Positions 54,278 through 63,304 of a DNA stretch of 64,000 nucleotides are shown here, piece after piece (positions within the stretch are counted from its first letter, which is position 1; each line of letters begins with the position of its first letter). The notes under the pieces were generated by a model. That model ran no database searches and was not told the DNA's origin. It was given only the letters and a program-made list of their open reading frames with translations. The stretch lies in assembly GCA_046297395.1 (NCBI GenBank), contig JBKCNM010000089.1, positions 1 through 64,000 on the forward strand, read 5' to 3'. The translations under genes and the position numbers were made by a program. The DNA is from JBEICQ01 sp046297395. GTDB taxonomy: Bacteria; Bacteroidota; Bacteroidia; UBA4408.

Positions 54278-55159
54278 ATGAATCACGCCAAAACCTGTAT
54301 TGTTGTTGAGGATGCTTTGCTCAACATTTCAAAAGCTTCCTTTGAAGAGAGCGTGCATAAACACCTCAAGAAAGATTATTTCCACTACCATATTGTTTAT
54401 TGCGAGGATTTAAGTTCCGCAAAAAAAACCGTTGAAGAATGTGTTCGAGATCACTATGATTTTGTCATCATTGGTGGTGGGAATGCCTTTATTAACAGGC
54501 TTGCCGGCTTGCTTGTAAGAAAACAAACCTGTATGGGTATTCTCCCGCTTGGGAGCTTAAACGGACTGGCATCACACCTGAAAGTGAATTATCCTCTGTT
54601 GGAAGATTCCTTTGAATCAATCAACAGAAGAACCATCAAGCAAATAGATACAGCAAGCCTCAACGAGCGTTTCTTTGTGAACATCGCCGGGCTTGGCTTA
54701 GATGCTTCCCTTGTGAGAAAATTTGAACACAGCAAGATACCAAGCGGATTTTCGTTGTTATTCTCAGTACTTGCTGAATACAGAAAAGCAAAAAACCACA
54801 GGGTAAGAGTGCTCACGGATGAAGAGGAATACTCCGGGTCGGTATTTTGGCTGGTCATTACCAATGGCAAACAATACGGAGACCGCTTGTATATCAATCC
54901 AAGGGCATCTATTTCCGACGGCATGCTTGAAGTGTGTTTATTCAAGAAACCCGACTGGTTTGAACTTCCTTTTTTTATCTGGAACCTCATCAGAAAAAAT
55001 GATTTCTCTGAAAGCCGCATGATCCGCTTGCGCGCAAAAGAATTCTATATTGAAAACAGTTTCCCCTATCTTCAAATGGATGGAATATTGCTGGATGCAC
55101 CCGCAGAAATAAGGGTTGCGGCAGATCCACAATCACTGAGAATACTTGTGAACAAATGA
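54278..55159 (+). CDS. Divergent diacylglycerol-kinase-like protein
   Basis: A 293-residue DAGK/lipid-kinase fold. LPLGSLNGLASHL (residues 89-101) and VNIAGLGLDASLVRKFEHSKIPSG are clearly family-like. However, the ATP site motif GGDGTxNE reads GGGNAFIN (66-73), so the conserved aspartate is lost, and the usual N-terminal NPxSG phosphate loop is absent. It may therefore be a weak or inactive kinase or have a changed substrate. It shares an operon with the half-size transporter and overlaps the SUI1 gene by four bases. Confidence 0.82.
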   Translation: MNHAKTCIVVEDALLNISKASFEESVHKHLKKDYFHYHIVYCEDLSSAKKTVEECVRDHYDFVIIGGGNAFINRLAGLLVRKQTCMGILPLGSLNGLASHLKVNYPLLEDSFESINRRTIKQIDTASLNERFFVNIAGLGLDASLVRKFEHSKIPSGFSLLFSVLAEYRKAKNHRVRVLTDEEEYSGSVFWLVITNGKQYGDRLYINPRASISDGMLEVCLFKKPDWFELPFFIWNLIRKNDFSESRMIRLRAKEFYIENSFPYLQMDGILLDAPAEIRVAADPQSLRILVNK

Positions 55160-55509
55160 AAAAAACAAACAAGAGCAACAATCTTCAAAGTCTCGGAAAC
55201 ATGGTGTATTCCACCAACCGTGAATGGACACCGCCCGAGGAAGAAAATGAAACTGCTTCGGAAATCATACCCGGTAAACAATTGCTGTATATCGGCAGGC
55301 AGTCTAAACAGCGGGCCGGCAAAACTGTTACACTGGTCAGTGGATTTAAAGGTACAGAAGAAGCGCTTGGTGAATTGTGTACCACGCTAAAAAAAAGATG
55401 CGGAATTGGCGGGAGTTCAAAGGATGGTGAGATCATCCTTCAGGGTGATTGTCGTGAAAAAACAAAAATCATCCTGGAAGAATTGGGCTATAAAACGCGG
55501 CTCAAATAG
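55156..55509 (+). CDS. SUI1/eIF1-like translation factor (YciH type)
   Basis: A 117-residue protein with the SUI1 fold from about residue 45: GKTVTLVSGFKGTEEALGELC, KKRCGIGGSSKDGEIILQGD and ILEELGYKTRLK. Its bacterial relatives (YciH) bind the 30S subunit and are thought to test initiation fidelity. The N-terminus is disordered and charged. Last of three overlapping genes. Confidence 0.92.
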   Translation: MKKTNKSNNLQSLGNMVYSTNREWTPPEEENETASEIIPGKQLLYIGRQSKQRAGKTVTLVSGFKGTEEALGELCTTLKKRCGIGGSSKDGEIILQGDCREKTKIILEELGYKTRLK

Positions 55510-55533
55510 TCCTAAAAAATTGCTTGCTCGGAC

Positions 55534-55564
55534 TTGGCTGATCCCAATATTTAGGGTAATTTCG
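55534..55564 (+). promoter_or_regulatory. Promoter of guaA
   Basis: TTG at 55534-55536 and TAATTTCG at 55557-55564 are separated by 20 bases. The box ends four bases before the GTG start at 55569, predicting a leaderless mRNA. Confidence 0.5.
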
Positions 55565-55568
55565 CAAG

Positions 55569-57116
55569 GTGCATCAAACCATCTACATTTTTGATTTTGG
55601 GTCTCAGTATACCCAGCTTATCGCCCGCAGAATAAGAGAAGCAGGAGTATATTGTGAAATCCATCCTTACCACGCAGCCGATAAACTTTTAGCCGGTATT
55701 GGGCAGCACGAATCTGCCGGCATTCGCGGAATCATTTTTTCCGGCAGTCCTTTTTCTGTAAACGACAGCCACTCTCCCCTTGTTGAATCAAAAAACCTCT
55801 TCGGGAAAATACCCATACTTGGTATTTGTTACGGTGCGCAAATGATGGCCAAGGAAACAGGTGGCAGTGTTCAAAAATCAGATCACAGAGAATATGGTCG
55901 GTCTGAACTTATCATGCTGGAGCAGGATGCGCTATTCTCCAACATGAGCGACCCTCAGATATGGATGAGTCATGGTGACAGTATTCTTAAGCTTTCCGAT
56001 GATTTTATCATCCTGGCAAAAACAAGAGACATCCCTGTGGCTGCATACAAACACAAAGCTCATCCTGTGTATGGTGTGCAGTTTCACCCGGAAGTAACCC
56101 ACAGCCACAGTGGAGCTACACTCATACGAAACTTTATCATTGACATCTGTGCTTGCAGGGGCGATTGGAGTCCGGCTGCTTTTGTGGAAGAAAGTATCGA
56201 AAAAATAAAGCAAATCGCCGGCAAAGAAAAAGTTGTTTTAGGACTCTCGGGGGGAGTGGATTCAACAGTTGCTGCCTTCCTGCTTCACAAAGCCATTGGT
56301 GAGCAATTGCATTGTCTGTTTATTGACAACGGATTGTTACGCAAAGATGAATTCAAGCAGATCCTCGACGATTATGCCCATCTCGGATTAAACATCAAAG
56401 GCATTGATGCCACCTCTGAATTTTATGCAGCACTCTCGGGCAAATCCGATCCGGAAGAAAAAAGAAAAGCCATTGGAAATACTTTTATCAGTGTATTTGA
56501 AAAGGAAGCGCATGCCATTCAACATGTCAGCTTCCTTGCACAGGGTACCATCTATCCTGATGTAATCGAATCGGTGTCGGTGAAAGGCCCTTCTGCTACC
56601 ATCAAAAGTCATCATAATGTAGGTGGATTGCCCGAAAAAATGAATCTGAAGCTGATTGAACCACTCAATACCTTGTTCAAAGATGAGGTACGAAAAGTTG
56701 GTGCATTTCTGGGGGTTCCCCATCATATGGTACACAGACATCCTTTTCCCGGCCCGGGTTTAGCCATTCGCATCCTCGATGAAATCACAGCCGAAAAAGT
56801 AAAAACATTGCAGGAGGCAGACAACATTTTTATCGGGGCACTCAGAAAATCCGGCTGGTATGATAAAGTGTGGCAGGCAGGTGCCATTTTGCTTCCGGTA
56901 AAAAGCGTAGGGGTGATGGGAGATGAAAGAACCTATGAGAATACCATTGCACTGAGAGCTGTTCATTCTACGGATGGCATGACCGCAGACTGGGTGCATC
57001 TGCCCTACGACCTTTTGTCGGAAATTTCCACCCAAATCATCAACCGCGTAAAAGGAGTGAACAGGGTTGTTTATGACATCAGCTCCAAACCCCCTGCTAC
57101 CATTGAATGGGAATAA
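55569..57116 (+). CDS. guaA: GMP synthase (glutamine-hydrolysing)
   Basis: Bifunctional enzyme of 515 residues. The N-terminal glutaminase holds the nucleophile cysteine in GICYGAQM, and GVQFHPEVTHS has the catalytic His/Glu. The ATP-pyrophosphatase has GLSGGVDSTVAA, and a C-terminal dimer domain follows. It starts with GTG; no ATG lies upstream that is in frame and close enough to IYIFDFGSQYTQL, the conserved start. First gene of a long plus-strand run. Confidence 0.97.
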   Translation: MHQTIYIFDFGSQYTQLIARRIREAGVYCEIHPYHAADKLLAGIGQHESAGIRGIIFSGSPFSVNDSHSPLVESKNLFGKIPILGICYGAQMMAKETGGSVQKSDHREYGRSELIMLEQDALFSNMSDPQIWMSHGDSILKLSDDFIILAKTRDIPVAAYKHKAHPVYGVQFHPEVTHSHSGATLIRNFIIDICACRGDWSPAAFVEESIEKIKQIAGKEKVVLGLSGGVDSTVAAFLLHKAIGEQLHCLFIDNGLLRKDEFKQILDDYAHLGLNIKGIDATSEFYAALSGKSDPEEKRKAIGNTFISVFEKEAHAIQHVSFLAQGTIYPDVIESVSVKGPSATIKSHHNVGGLPEKMNLKLIEPLNTLFKDEVRKVGAFLGVPHHMVHRHPFPGPGLAIRILDEITAEKVKTLQEADNIFIGALRKSGWYDKVWQAGAILLPVKSVGVMGDERTYENTIALRAVHSTDGMTADWVHLPYDLLSEISTQIINRVKGVNRVVYDISSKPPATIEWE

Positions 57117-57118
57117 AC

Positions 57119-58741
57119 ATGGGCATGCGATTTCAACTTATCATTTTCATTTGTTTCTGGTTCACCGGGCATCAGGCTCAGGTGATTCCGGTATCTATAT
57201 CCTCAAAAACAGAAAAAGTAAACGGTCAGAAAGTTTACTTGCATACCATCAAAAAAGGGCAAACACTTTATGGAATCGCAAAAGCCTATCAGGTAGGAAC
57301 AGCTGAAATAGAAAAACTCAATCCTCAACTCAAAGGCAATCTCCCGCTGGATCAGGTTATTTATATTCCTATTTCCGGGAATGAAAGCAGTGCCAGGGTA
57401 AATAGCGCTACCTACATTGTGCAGCCGGGTGAGGGACTTTTTGCCATTGCCAGAAAAACAGGTATTGGCGTACAACAATTGAAGGAGTGGAACACCGGGC
57501 TTGATTCCTCGCTGAAAGCAGGACAAGAAATCTTGCTTAAACCACCTGTGAAAACAGAAAACCCAAAAGAGCAACAAAAGATAGTATCCGTTGCAAGAGT
57601 CCCTTCCGGTAATTTGTTACCCGCCGATGATGGCTATCTGCATGTTGGATGTATTCTTCCGTTTTACTTAGATAAAAACAATCTTGAAGAGCCTGAAACA
57701 AATGAGACAGAACGCCCGGAGAAAGTGGAACCTACGCCCGAAATTTCGGGCAAAAGTTACAAAGCCCTGGACTTTTACAGCGGCCTCCGCTTTGCCCTTG
57801 ATTCATTGGAAAGAGCAGGACATCTTATTCATCTGCATACCTTTAACTGTGAAAATGATTCAGCTTCTTTAGAGGCTGTTCTTGGTTCTGATGAAATAGC
57901 CAAATGTCATCTTATCACAGGACCTTTTATTCCTGCCTTGAACAACATGGTAGCTGATTATTGCAAAGCAAACAAGCGTTATTACCTCTCTCTCTTTTCA
58001 CAGCAAACCAAAATATTGCTCAACAATCCCAAAGCTTTTAAACTAGCACCTTCTGCCTCTACGCAGGCAAGAACGATGGCAAAGGTTATTGGGACAAAAT
58101 ATCCGGAAGGAAAAGTGATTATCATCCACAACAACCTCAAAAAAGAAAAAATTCTTGTGGATGCATACCGCAACCTATTCAAAAAAACAGACAAAGATTC
58201 TGCCGACTTATTGATTTTTAAAGGTGCCGGCATCGCCGGTCTAAAGACAAAACTCAAGAACAATACCCACAACATTTTGGTAGTCTGCAGCAATGACCAG
58301 GCTTTTGTTACCGACTTTTTTAATAAACTGGAATCACTGGAAGAAAACTATAAAATCGTTGTGGCAGGCATGGAGAATTGGCAAGACTATGAAAATATTC
58401 CTGCAGAAACTTATGACAAATTCTCCCTGCACTTGCCGGTGGTGCGTTATTTCAATTACGAAGATCCGGCGAATGCCAATCTGATGCATCATTACAGATC
58501 CCTTTATCATACCGACCCCGGAGAGCATTCCCTTTTGGCCATGGATGTAGCTTTGGGTATGTTTCCACTATTGGCAGGGGGCAAAAATCCTTCACCTGAG
58601 GAACTTGTCCGCTTTGTTTACAAGGGTTACTCGCAGGGTTATCAATTTGAAAAAACATCTGTTGAAAGCGGATACGAGAATACGATTACCCGGATTTTTT
58701 ATTATCAAAACCTGCAATTGAATGCTTGCACCGAGAACTGA
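57119..58741 (+). CDS. LysM protein with periplasmic receptor domain
   Basis: A 540-residue exported protein. It has a signal peptide (about 1-20), two LysM repeats that bind peptidoglycan (about 40-85, HTIKKGQTLYGIAKAYQV; about 100-145, YIVQPGEGLFAIARKTGI), then a type I periplasmic-binding-like receptor domain (about 180-535, with GCILPFYLDKN, HLITGPFIPALNN, KVIIIHNNL). Such fusions are found in Bacteroidota without known ligand. I prefer the ATG at 57119, which avoids overlap with guaA, over 57107. It overlaps hemF at its end. Confidence 0.85.
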   Translation: MGMRFQLIIFICFWFTGHQAQVIPVSISSKTEKVNGQKVYLHTIKKGQTLYGIAKAYQVGTAEIEKLNPQLKGNLPLDQVIYIPISGNESSARVNSATYIVQPGEGLFAIARKTGIGVQQLKEWNTGLDSSLKAGQEILLKPPVKTENPKEQQKIVSVARVPSGNLLPADDGYLHVGCILPFYLDKNNLEEPETNETERPEKVEPTPEISGKSYKALDFYSGLRFALDSLERAGHLIHLHTFNCENDSASLEAVLGSDEIAKCHLITGPFIPALNNMVADYCKANKRYYLSLFSQQTKILLNNPKAFKLAPSASTQARTMAKVIGTKYPEGKVIIIHNNLKKEKILVDAYRNLFKKTDKDSADLLIFKGAGIAGLKTKLKNNTHNILVVCSNDQAFVTDFFNKLESLEENYKIVVAGMENWQDYENIPAETYDKFSLHLPVVRYFNYEDPANANLMHHYRSLYHTDPGEHSLLAMDVALGMFPLLAGGKNPSPEELVRFVYKGYSQGYQFEKTSVESGYENTITRIFYYQNLQLNACTEN

Positions 58742-59657
58742 ACATCTGCCTGCTTTTGTGTCTGCCGATGCAATTGCCTTTTCGGAGATGGTAAAGCAGC
58801 ATCAACAAAAAATTTGTAAAGCCTTGGAGCATGCAGATGGTGGGGCAATCTTTCATGCTGATCCCTGGGAGAGACCACAAGGAGGCGGAGGAGAAACGCG
58901 TGTGATTCAACAGGGGAATCTGCTCGAAAAGGGTGGAGTAAACCGTTCTGATGTATGGGGTGATTTGCCTGCCTTTATGCAACTTGAGCACCATACCGGA
59001 AATGATACATTTTTTGCTACCGGCTTGAGTATCGTCATCCATCCATTTCATCCTTTTGTTCCTATCATTCATATGAACATCCGGTATTTCGAAACCAACC
59101 AAGGAAAATACTGGTTTGGCGGAGGCATTGACCTCACACCTGCCTACATTCATATGGAAGATGCAAGGCTGTTTCATTCAGGAATTAAAACAATATGCGA
59201 TAAATACAATGTGCAATTCTATGACACATTCAGCAAGCAGGCAGCGCACTATTTTTATTTGCCCAATCGCGGAGAAACAAGAGGAATCGGCGGCATTTTT
59301 TTTGATCATCTGCACGCAGAAAATACAGGAATAGATAAGTTAAAACTGCATACATTTTGTAGTGAACTTGCAGATTTTTTTCCTGTTGTGTATCTTGAAC
59401 TCATAGAAAAAAACAAACTTATTCCATACAATGAAAGCAACTGCAAATGGCAGCGCTTGCGAAGAGGCAGATACGCAGAGTTTAATCTGCTTTATGACCG
59501 AGGTACAAAATTCGGTTTGGAAACAAATGGCAGAACAGAATCCATTCTCATGAGTCTTCCGCCTCTTGCAGAATGGGTTTACCAGCATGAACCGATGCCC
59601 GGAAGTGCTGAATACGAAACCCTACAAATGCTCAAAAATAATCCGTCATGGATCTGA
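58722..59657 (+). CDS. hemF: Oxygen-dependent coproporphyrinogen III oxidase
   Basis: Haem synthesis enzyme of 311 residues. It has DPWERPQGGGGETRVIQQGNL, GVNRSDVWG, VIHPFHPFVPIIHMNIRYFE and WFGGGIDLTPAYIH, all family-diagnostic. It needs molecular oxygen, so the organism should meet oxygen. It overlaps neighbours by 20 and 10 bases, so translation is probably coupled. Confidence 0.96.
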   Translation: MLAPRTEHLPAFVSADAIAFSEMVKQHQQKICKALEHADGGAIFHADPWERPQGGGGETRVIQQGNLLEKGGVNRSDVWGDLPAFMQLEHHTGNDTFFATGLSIVIHPFHPFVPIIHMNIRYFETNQGKYWFGGGIDLTPAYIHMEDARLFHSGIKTICDKYNVQFYDTFSKQAAHYFYLPNRGETRGIGGIFFDHLHAENTGIDKLKLHTFCSELADFFPVVYLELIEKNKLIPYNESNCKWQRLRRGRYAEFNLLYDRGTKFGLETNGRTESILMSLPPLAEWVYQHEPMPGSAEYETLQMLKNNPSWI

Positions 59658-60469
59658 AACATATGCAGATACCTCTACTGAGGAATTACGCCGGATCTCC
59701 CTTTTTTTTAATGGCAGGTCCTTGCGTGGTAGAGAACAAACAACTCCTCGAACATACTGCACCGGTGATTGCAGAAATCTGTGAAGGACTGGGCATTCCT
59801 TTTGTCTTTAAATCAAGCTATCGCAAAGCGAATCGCACCAAGGCTTCCTCCTTTACAGGTATTGGAGATGAAAAGGCACTTGAATTTTTAGCAGACATAC
59901 GCAATAAGTATCAAGTGCCCGTTGTTACAGATATTCATCTGCCCGAAGAAGCTGCCATGGCTGCAAAATATGTAGATATTCTTCAGATTCCCGCCTTTCT
60001 GTGCAGACAAAGCGATTTGTTGGAAGCTGCTGCTGCAACAGGAAAACCGGTGAACATCAAGAAGGGACAATTCCTCTCAGGTGCCTCCATGCAGTTTGCT
60101 GTAGAGAAAATCAAGGAAGCGGGAAATCCACACATCATGCTAACAGAAAGGGGCAATAGTTTTGGTTACAGCGACCTGGTTGTAGACATGCTGAATATAC
60201 CGGTGATGCAGCAGTTTGGCGTACCGGTAATCATGGATGTTACCCACAGCCTGCAACAGCCAAATACCGGATCGGGGGTTACAGGTGGAAAACCTGCGTT
60301 TATCAATTGCATGGCCTCAGCTGCTGTGGCAGCCGGTTGTGACGGACTTTTCATAGAAACACATCCACATCCCCAAACTGCGCTTAGCGATGGAGCCAAT
60401 ATGCTTCCGTTGGCAGACCTCAAAAAGTTGCTTGTACGCTTAAGTAAAATACGCACGGCCTTGCAATGA
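59648..60469 (+). CDS. kdsA: KDO-8-phosphate synthase
   Basis: Makes KDO-8-P from PEP and arabinose-5-P for LPS core. It is 273 residues, with LMAGPCVVEN at 21-30: C26 marks the metal-dependent class. FKSSYRKANRTKASSF, LQIPAFLCRQSDLL, NIKKGQFLSG and VIMDVTHSLQQPN are canonical. It overlaps hemF by ten and the next gene by four bases. Confidence 0.97.
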   Translation: MDLKHMQIPLLRNYAGSPFFLMAGPCVVENKQLLEHTAPVIAEICEGLGIPFVFKSSYRKANRTKASSFTGIGDEKALEFLADIRNKYQVPVVTDIHLPEEAAMAAKYVDILQIPAFLCRQSDLLEAAAATGKPVNIKKGQFLSGASMQFAVEKIKEAGNPHIMLTERGNSFGYSDLVVDMLNIPVMQQFGVPVIMDVTHSLQQPNTGSGVTGGKPAFINCMASAAVAAGCDGLFIETHPHPQTALSDGANMLPLADLKKLLVRLSKIRTALQ

Positions 60470-61905
60470 TGAAAAGAAGGATATTCCATACAATCTGTGT
60501 ACTGATTATCCTGGCCGGTAAATTACTGGCACAACCCATCACTTTTAAAACCACCTATCCCAACCCGAATGAGAGAGAAGGGCGTTCTGTTGTGCAATTA
60601 CAAAGAGGTGGATTCCTGCTGTGCGGAACAGATGGAGGTTTTACCTCAGGAAGTTCTGACCTGATGCTCATCAAAACAAGACCCAACGGATTACAGGAAT
60701 GGTCGAAAAATTTTGGTGGCAATGATGCAGAAAATGGTGTGAGCGTGTTTGAAGATTCTGTATTACATCATTTCATTGCATCCGGCATGACAAATACTCA
60801 AGAAAATGCCTACCAGGCTTTTGTTGTTTGCACCGACACAATGGGTAATTTGTTATGGCAAAAATCATATGGCGGAAGTGCATGGGAAGGGCTGAAAGGT
60901 AGCATGTATCTGGATGCTCAGCATTATCTTTTTTGGGGATTTGCCTCTGATAGCCTGGGTACAAGACCATGGCTTTTTCAGACAGATACCGCAGGCAACA
61001 TCATTTGGCAGAAAACCTATCCAACCACTTTGTTTGAAGAAATAAATGCTGTTGACATCATGGGTGATTCTGTGCTCTATGCCTGTGGGTACAAAAAAAT
61101 ATCCGATACCATATCCAATATTGTACTTGCCAAACTCAGACTTACAGGTGATACAGTTTGGGTTAAAACATTTTACTCGGGCTATGATGAGAAAGCCAAT
61201 GATATTGAAATCACTGATGACGGAAAGATATGGGTACTAGGCTATACCAAAAATGCACCCCAGGGCAACGACAATCTCTATTTGATTACTTGTTCACCTG
61301 TTGGTGACACCTTGTTTACGGTGAATAAAGGATCTTATGACAAAGAATTCGGAATGACGCTTGCAGCAAGCACGGAGGGATACATTGCACTGAGTGGACA
61401 AACAGAAGGCCCGGGTTATGTGCAGATTTATACATACATGGTTAATCCTTTTGGTTTTTACCATGCTGCAACCACCTATCTCGCTCCACAGAACAATGCA
61501 TCTACCAGCAATTACCAGGCAAGGGTTTATGACATCAAGGGAACAAGAGATTCAGGCTATGTAATGGCCTGTTCACTCTTTAACCAGCTTCTACAAAAAA
61601 ATGAGCCTTACCTGATCAAAACAGATAGAATGGGAAATGCACTGACCCATACAAAACTCCTTCCACCGAATAAACATGCTCATGCTTTTTATCCCAATCC
61701 TTGCACTGATAAAATCTGTTTCAAGGGATCTCTTCAAGCCATAAAAAGCATTCGCATATTTGATGCTGCAGGCGCAGAAAGGTTTAGGGCAAGCCATCCG
61801 GGAAATTGCATCAATATCGAAGGCCTTGGTCCCGGTTTTTTTACCACAGAAATTACGATGCATGACGGTACTATCGAGGTTCACAGACTGGTTGTTACTA
61901 AATAA
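60466..61905 (+). CDS. T9SS-secreted beta-propeller-like protein
   Basis: A 479-residue exported protein. Signal peptide about 1-21. The body has repeated strand units (RPNGLQEWSKNFGGND, TMGNLLWQKSYGGSAW, TAGNIIWQKTYP) suggesting a beta-propeller. The last 75 residues form a Por-type sorting domain (AFYPNPCTDKICFKG ... GFFTTEITMHDGTIEVHRLVVTK). It should be secreted through the outer membrane. Function unknown. Coupled to kdsA. Confidence 0.87.
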   Translation: MMKRRIFHTICVLIILAGKLLAQPITFKTTYPNPNEREGRSVVQLQRGGFLLCGTDGGFTSGSSDLMLIKTRPNGLQEWSKNFGGNDAENGVSVFEDSVLHHFIASGMTNTQENAYQAFVVCTDTMGNLLWQKSYGGSAWEGLKGSMYLDAQHYLFWGFASDSLGTRPWLFQTDTAGNIIWQKTYPTTLFEEINAVDIMGDSVLYACGYKKISDTISNIVLAKLRLTGDTVWVKTFYSGYDEKANDIEITDDGKIWVLGYTKNAPQGNDNLYLITCSPVGDTLFTVNKGSYDKEFGMTLAASTEGYIALSGQTEGPGYVQIYTYMVNPFGFYHAATTYLAPQNNASTSNYQARVYDIKGTRDSGYVMACSLFNQLLQKNEPYLIKTDRMGNALTHTKLLPPNKHAHAFYPNPCTDKICFKGSLQAIKSIRIFDAAGAERFRASHPGNCINIEGLGPGFFTTEITMHDGTIEVHRLVVTK

Positions 61906-63304
61906 AAAATTAGGAATCCTGTTTGTTTTTCTGTTTGCTTTCTGCATACGCATGGCAGGCCTTGGCAGGAATGATATATGCATGGATGAACCTTTTTCTA
62001 TTTGGCTTTCTCAATATCAACCTTTCGAGATTTTAAGCATTTGCCTTTCCGGTAACAATATGCCGCTTTTTGAGTGGCTCATGTTTCCATACCTGAAACT
62101 CACAGGATTTTCAAATCCCTTCATGATGCTATTGCCTTCGGTACTCTTTTCAGCGGCGTGTATCACCATTTGGTATTTTATCTTCCTTAAAGAAAACAAA
62201 ATCACATCAGCCATTGCAAGTGTATTTGTATTGTTACTTGCTCAGCCTCTGCAACTGCTTGCGCACGAATTCAGGTGCTATTCTTTATTTTATCTCCTTT
62301 GTACGCTGCAAATCATGTTTACGATTGAGCTTGTGAGGAAAAAAAAATCGGCCAAACTTTTTGTTGCGGCAGGCATGATCAATGGTCTGCTCATCTTCAC
62401 GCATTACCTCGCCTTTTTCAGCCTGGCAGCACAATTCATCATTCTCCTTGTTTTTTTGAGAAAAGAAGCAATCAAACACCTATTGTTTGTATTTCTCCCT
62501 GCTATTGTTTTGCTCTGTCCTTTCTTGTTTCAGATGCTTGGCAGGATTGCTCAATCAGATCAGTTCACATGGGTGCCGGCATTAACCTGGAAGGTACTCT
62601 ACGGAAGCGTGGTTAGTTTTATGAATGGTTGGATTACCCTCTTGTGTTTTGCTGTGGGTGCGGCGTTCACTTTCATAAAAAACAAATCCATCAGGCTTTC
62701 CGACTTGCATGTTGTTCTCTTGTTCTTTTTTTTAGTACCCCTCCTGGGGATGCTTTTGTTTTCATTGAAGTCACCCATCATCACTCCTCGTTATCTGGGA
62801 TTCTTGATGATTCCCGGTCTGGTATTTTTTGTTACCCTTCCGGATTCCGGTCGCGGAAGCCAAATTCCCACCTTTGTTGCGATTCTGTTTATGCTAAGTC
62901 AGTTTAACCATGCCCCTTGGTCGGGAAGGTCTCCAGATGAATTTGTTGCCTTTGCGAAAAGTCAAAAAAAGAAAAATGAAAACATTTATTTGTATCCCGG
63001 TTATAGAAATCTGGAATTTGCCTGGTATTGGAACAGGGAGTTTTTTTCTACCCCCGACAGCATCAATGCCCTTTTAGAGAAAGATGGCGTGTATGCAATC
63101 CATCAATACGAAGATTTAAAAGACCACGCGTGGGGGCAATCCTCCTTTCTTTTATGTGAGGCGGATGTGGAAGGCAACATGCCTGCCTACTCTCTGCATG
63201 TGATGGTGAGAAAAGAACGGATCAAGACATCCTCCGCTTATTTCCCGCATACTTATTATGTAACAAGATTTATTTCACCCCATGGAGGGAAATCAAATCC
63301 TTGA
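61862..63304 (+). CDS. GT39/ArnT-like glycosyltransferase
   Basis: A 480-residue polytopic membrane protein. MAGLGRNDICMDEPFSIWLSQYQ is the first-loop motif with its acidic pair. Many hydrophobic helices follow. The C-terminal part has no clear motif. It probably uses polyprenyl-phosphate sugar. The start at 61862 overlaps the previous gene by 44 bases; the further upstream opening at 61760 is unlikely. Its end overlaps the convergent TetR gene by 35 bases. Confidence 0.85.
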   Translation: MTVLSRFTDWLLLNKKLGILFVFLFAFCIRMAGLGRNDICMDEPFSIWLSQYQPFEILSICLSGNNMPLFEWLMFPYLKLTGFSNPFMMLLPSVLFSAACITIWYFIFLKENKITSAIASVFVLLLAQPLQLLAHEFRCYSLFYLLCTLQIMFTIELVRKKKSAKLFVAAGMINGLLIFTHYLAFFSLAAQFIILLVFLRKEAIKHLLFVFLPAIVLLCPFLFQMLGRIAQSDQFTWVPALTWKVLYGSVVSFMNGWITLLCFAVGAAFTFIKNKSIRLSDLHVVLLFFFLVPLLGMLLFSLKSPIITPRYLGFLMIPGLVFFVTLPDSGRGSQIPTFVAILFMLSQFNHAPWSGRSPDEFVAFAKSQKKKNENIYLYPGYRNLEFAWYWNREFFSTPDSINALLEKDGVYAIHQYEDLKDHAWGQSSFLLCEADVEGNMPAYSLHVMVRKERIKTSSAYFPHTYYVTRFISPHGGKSNP

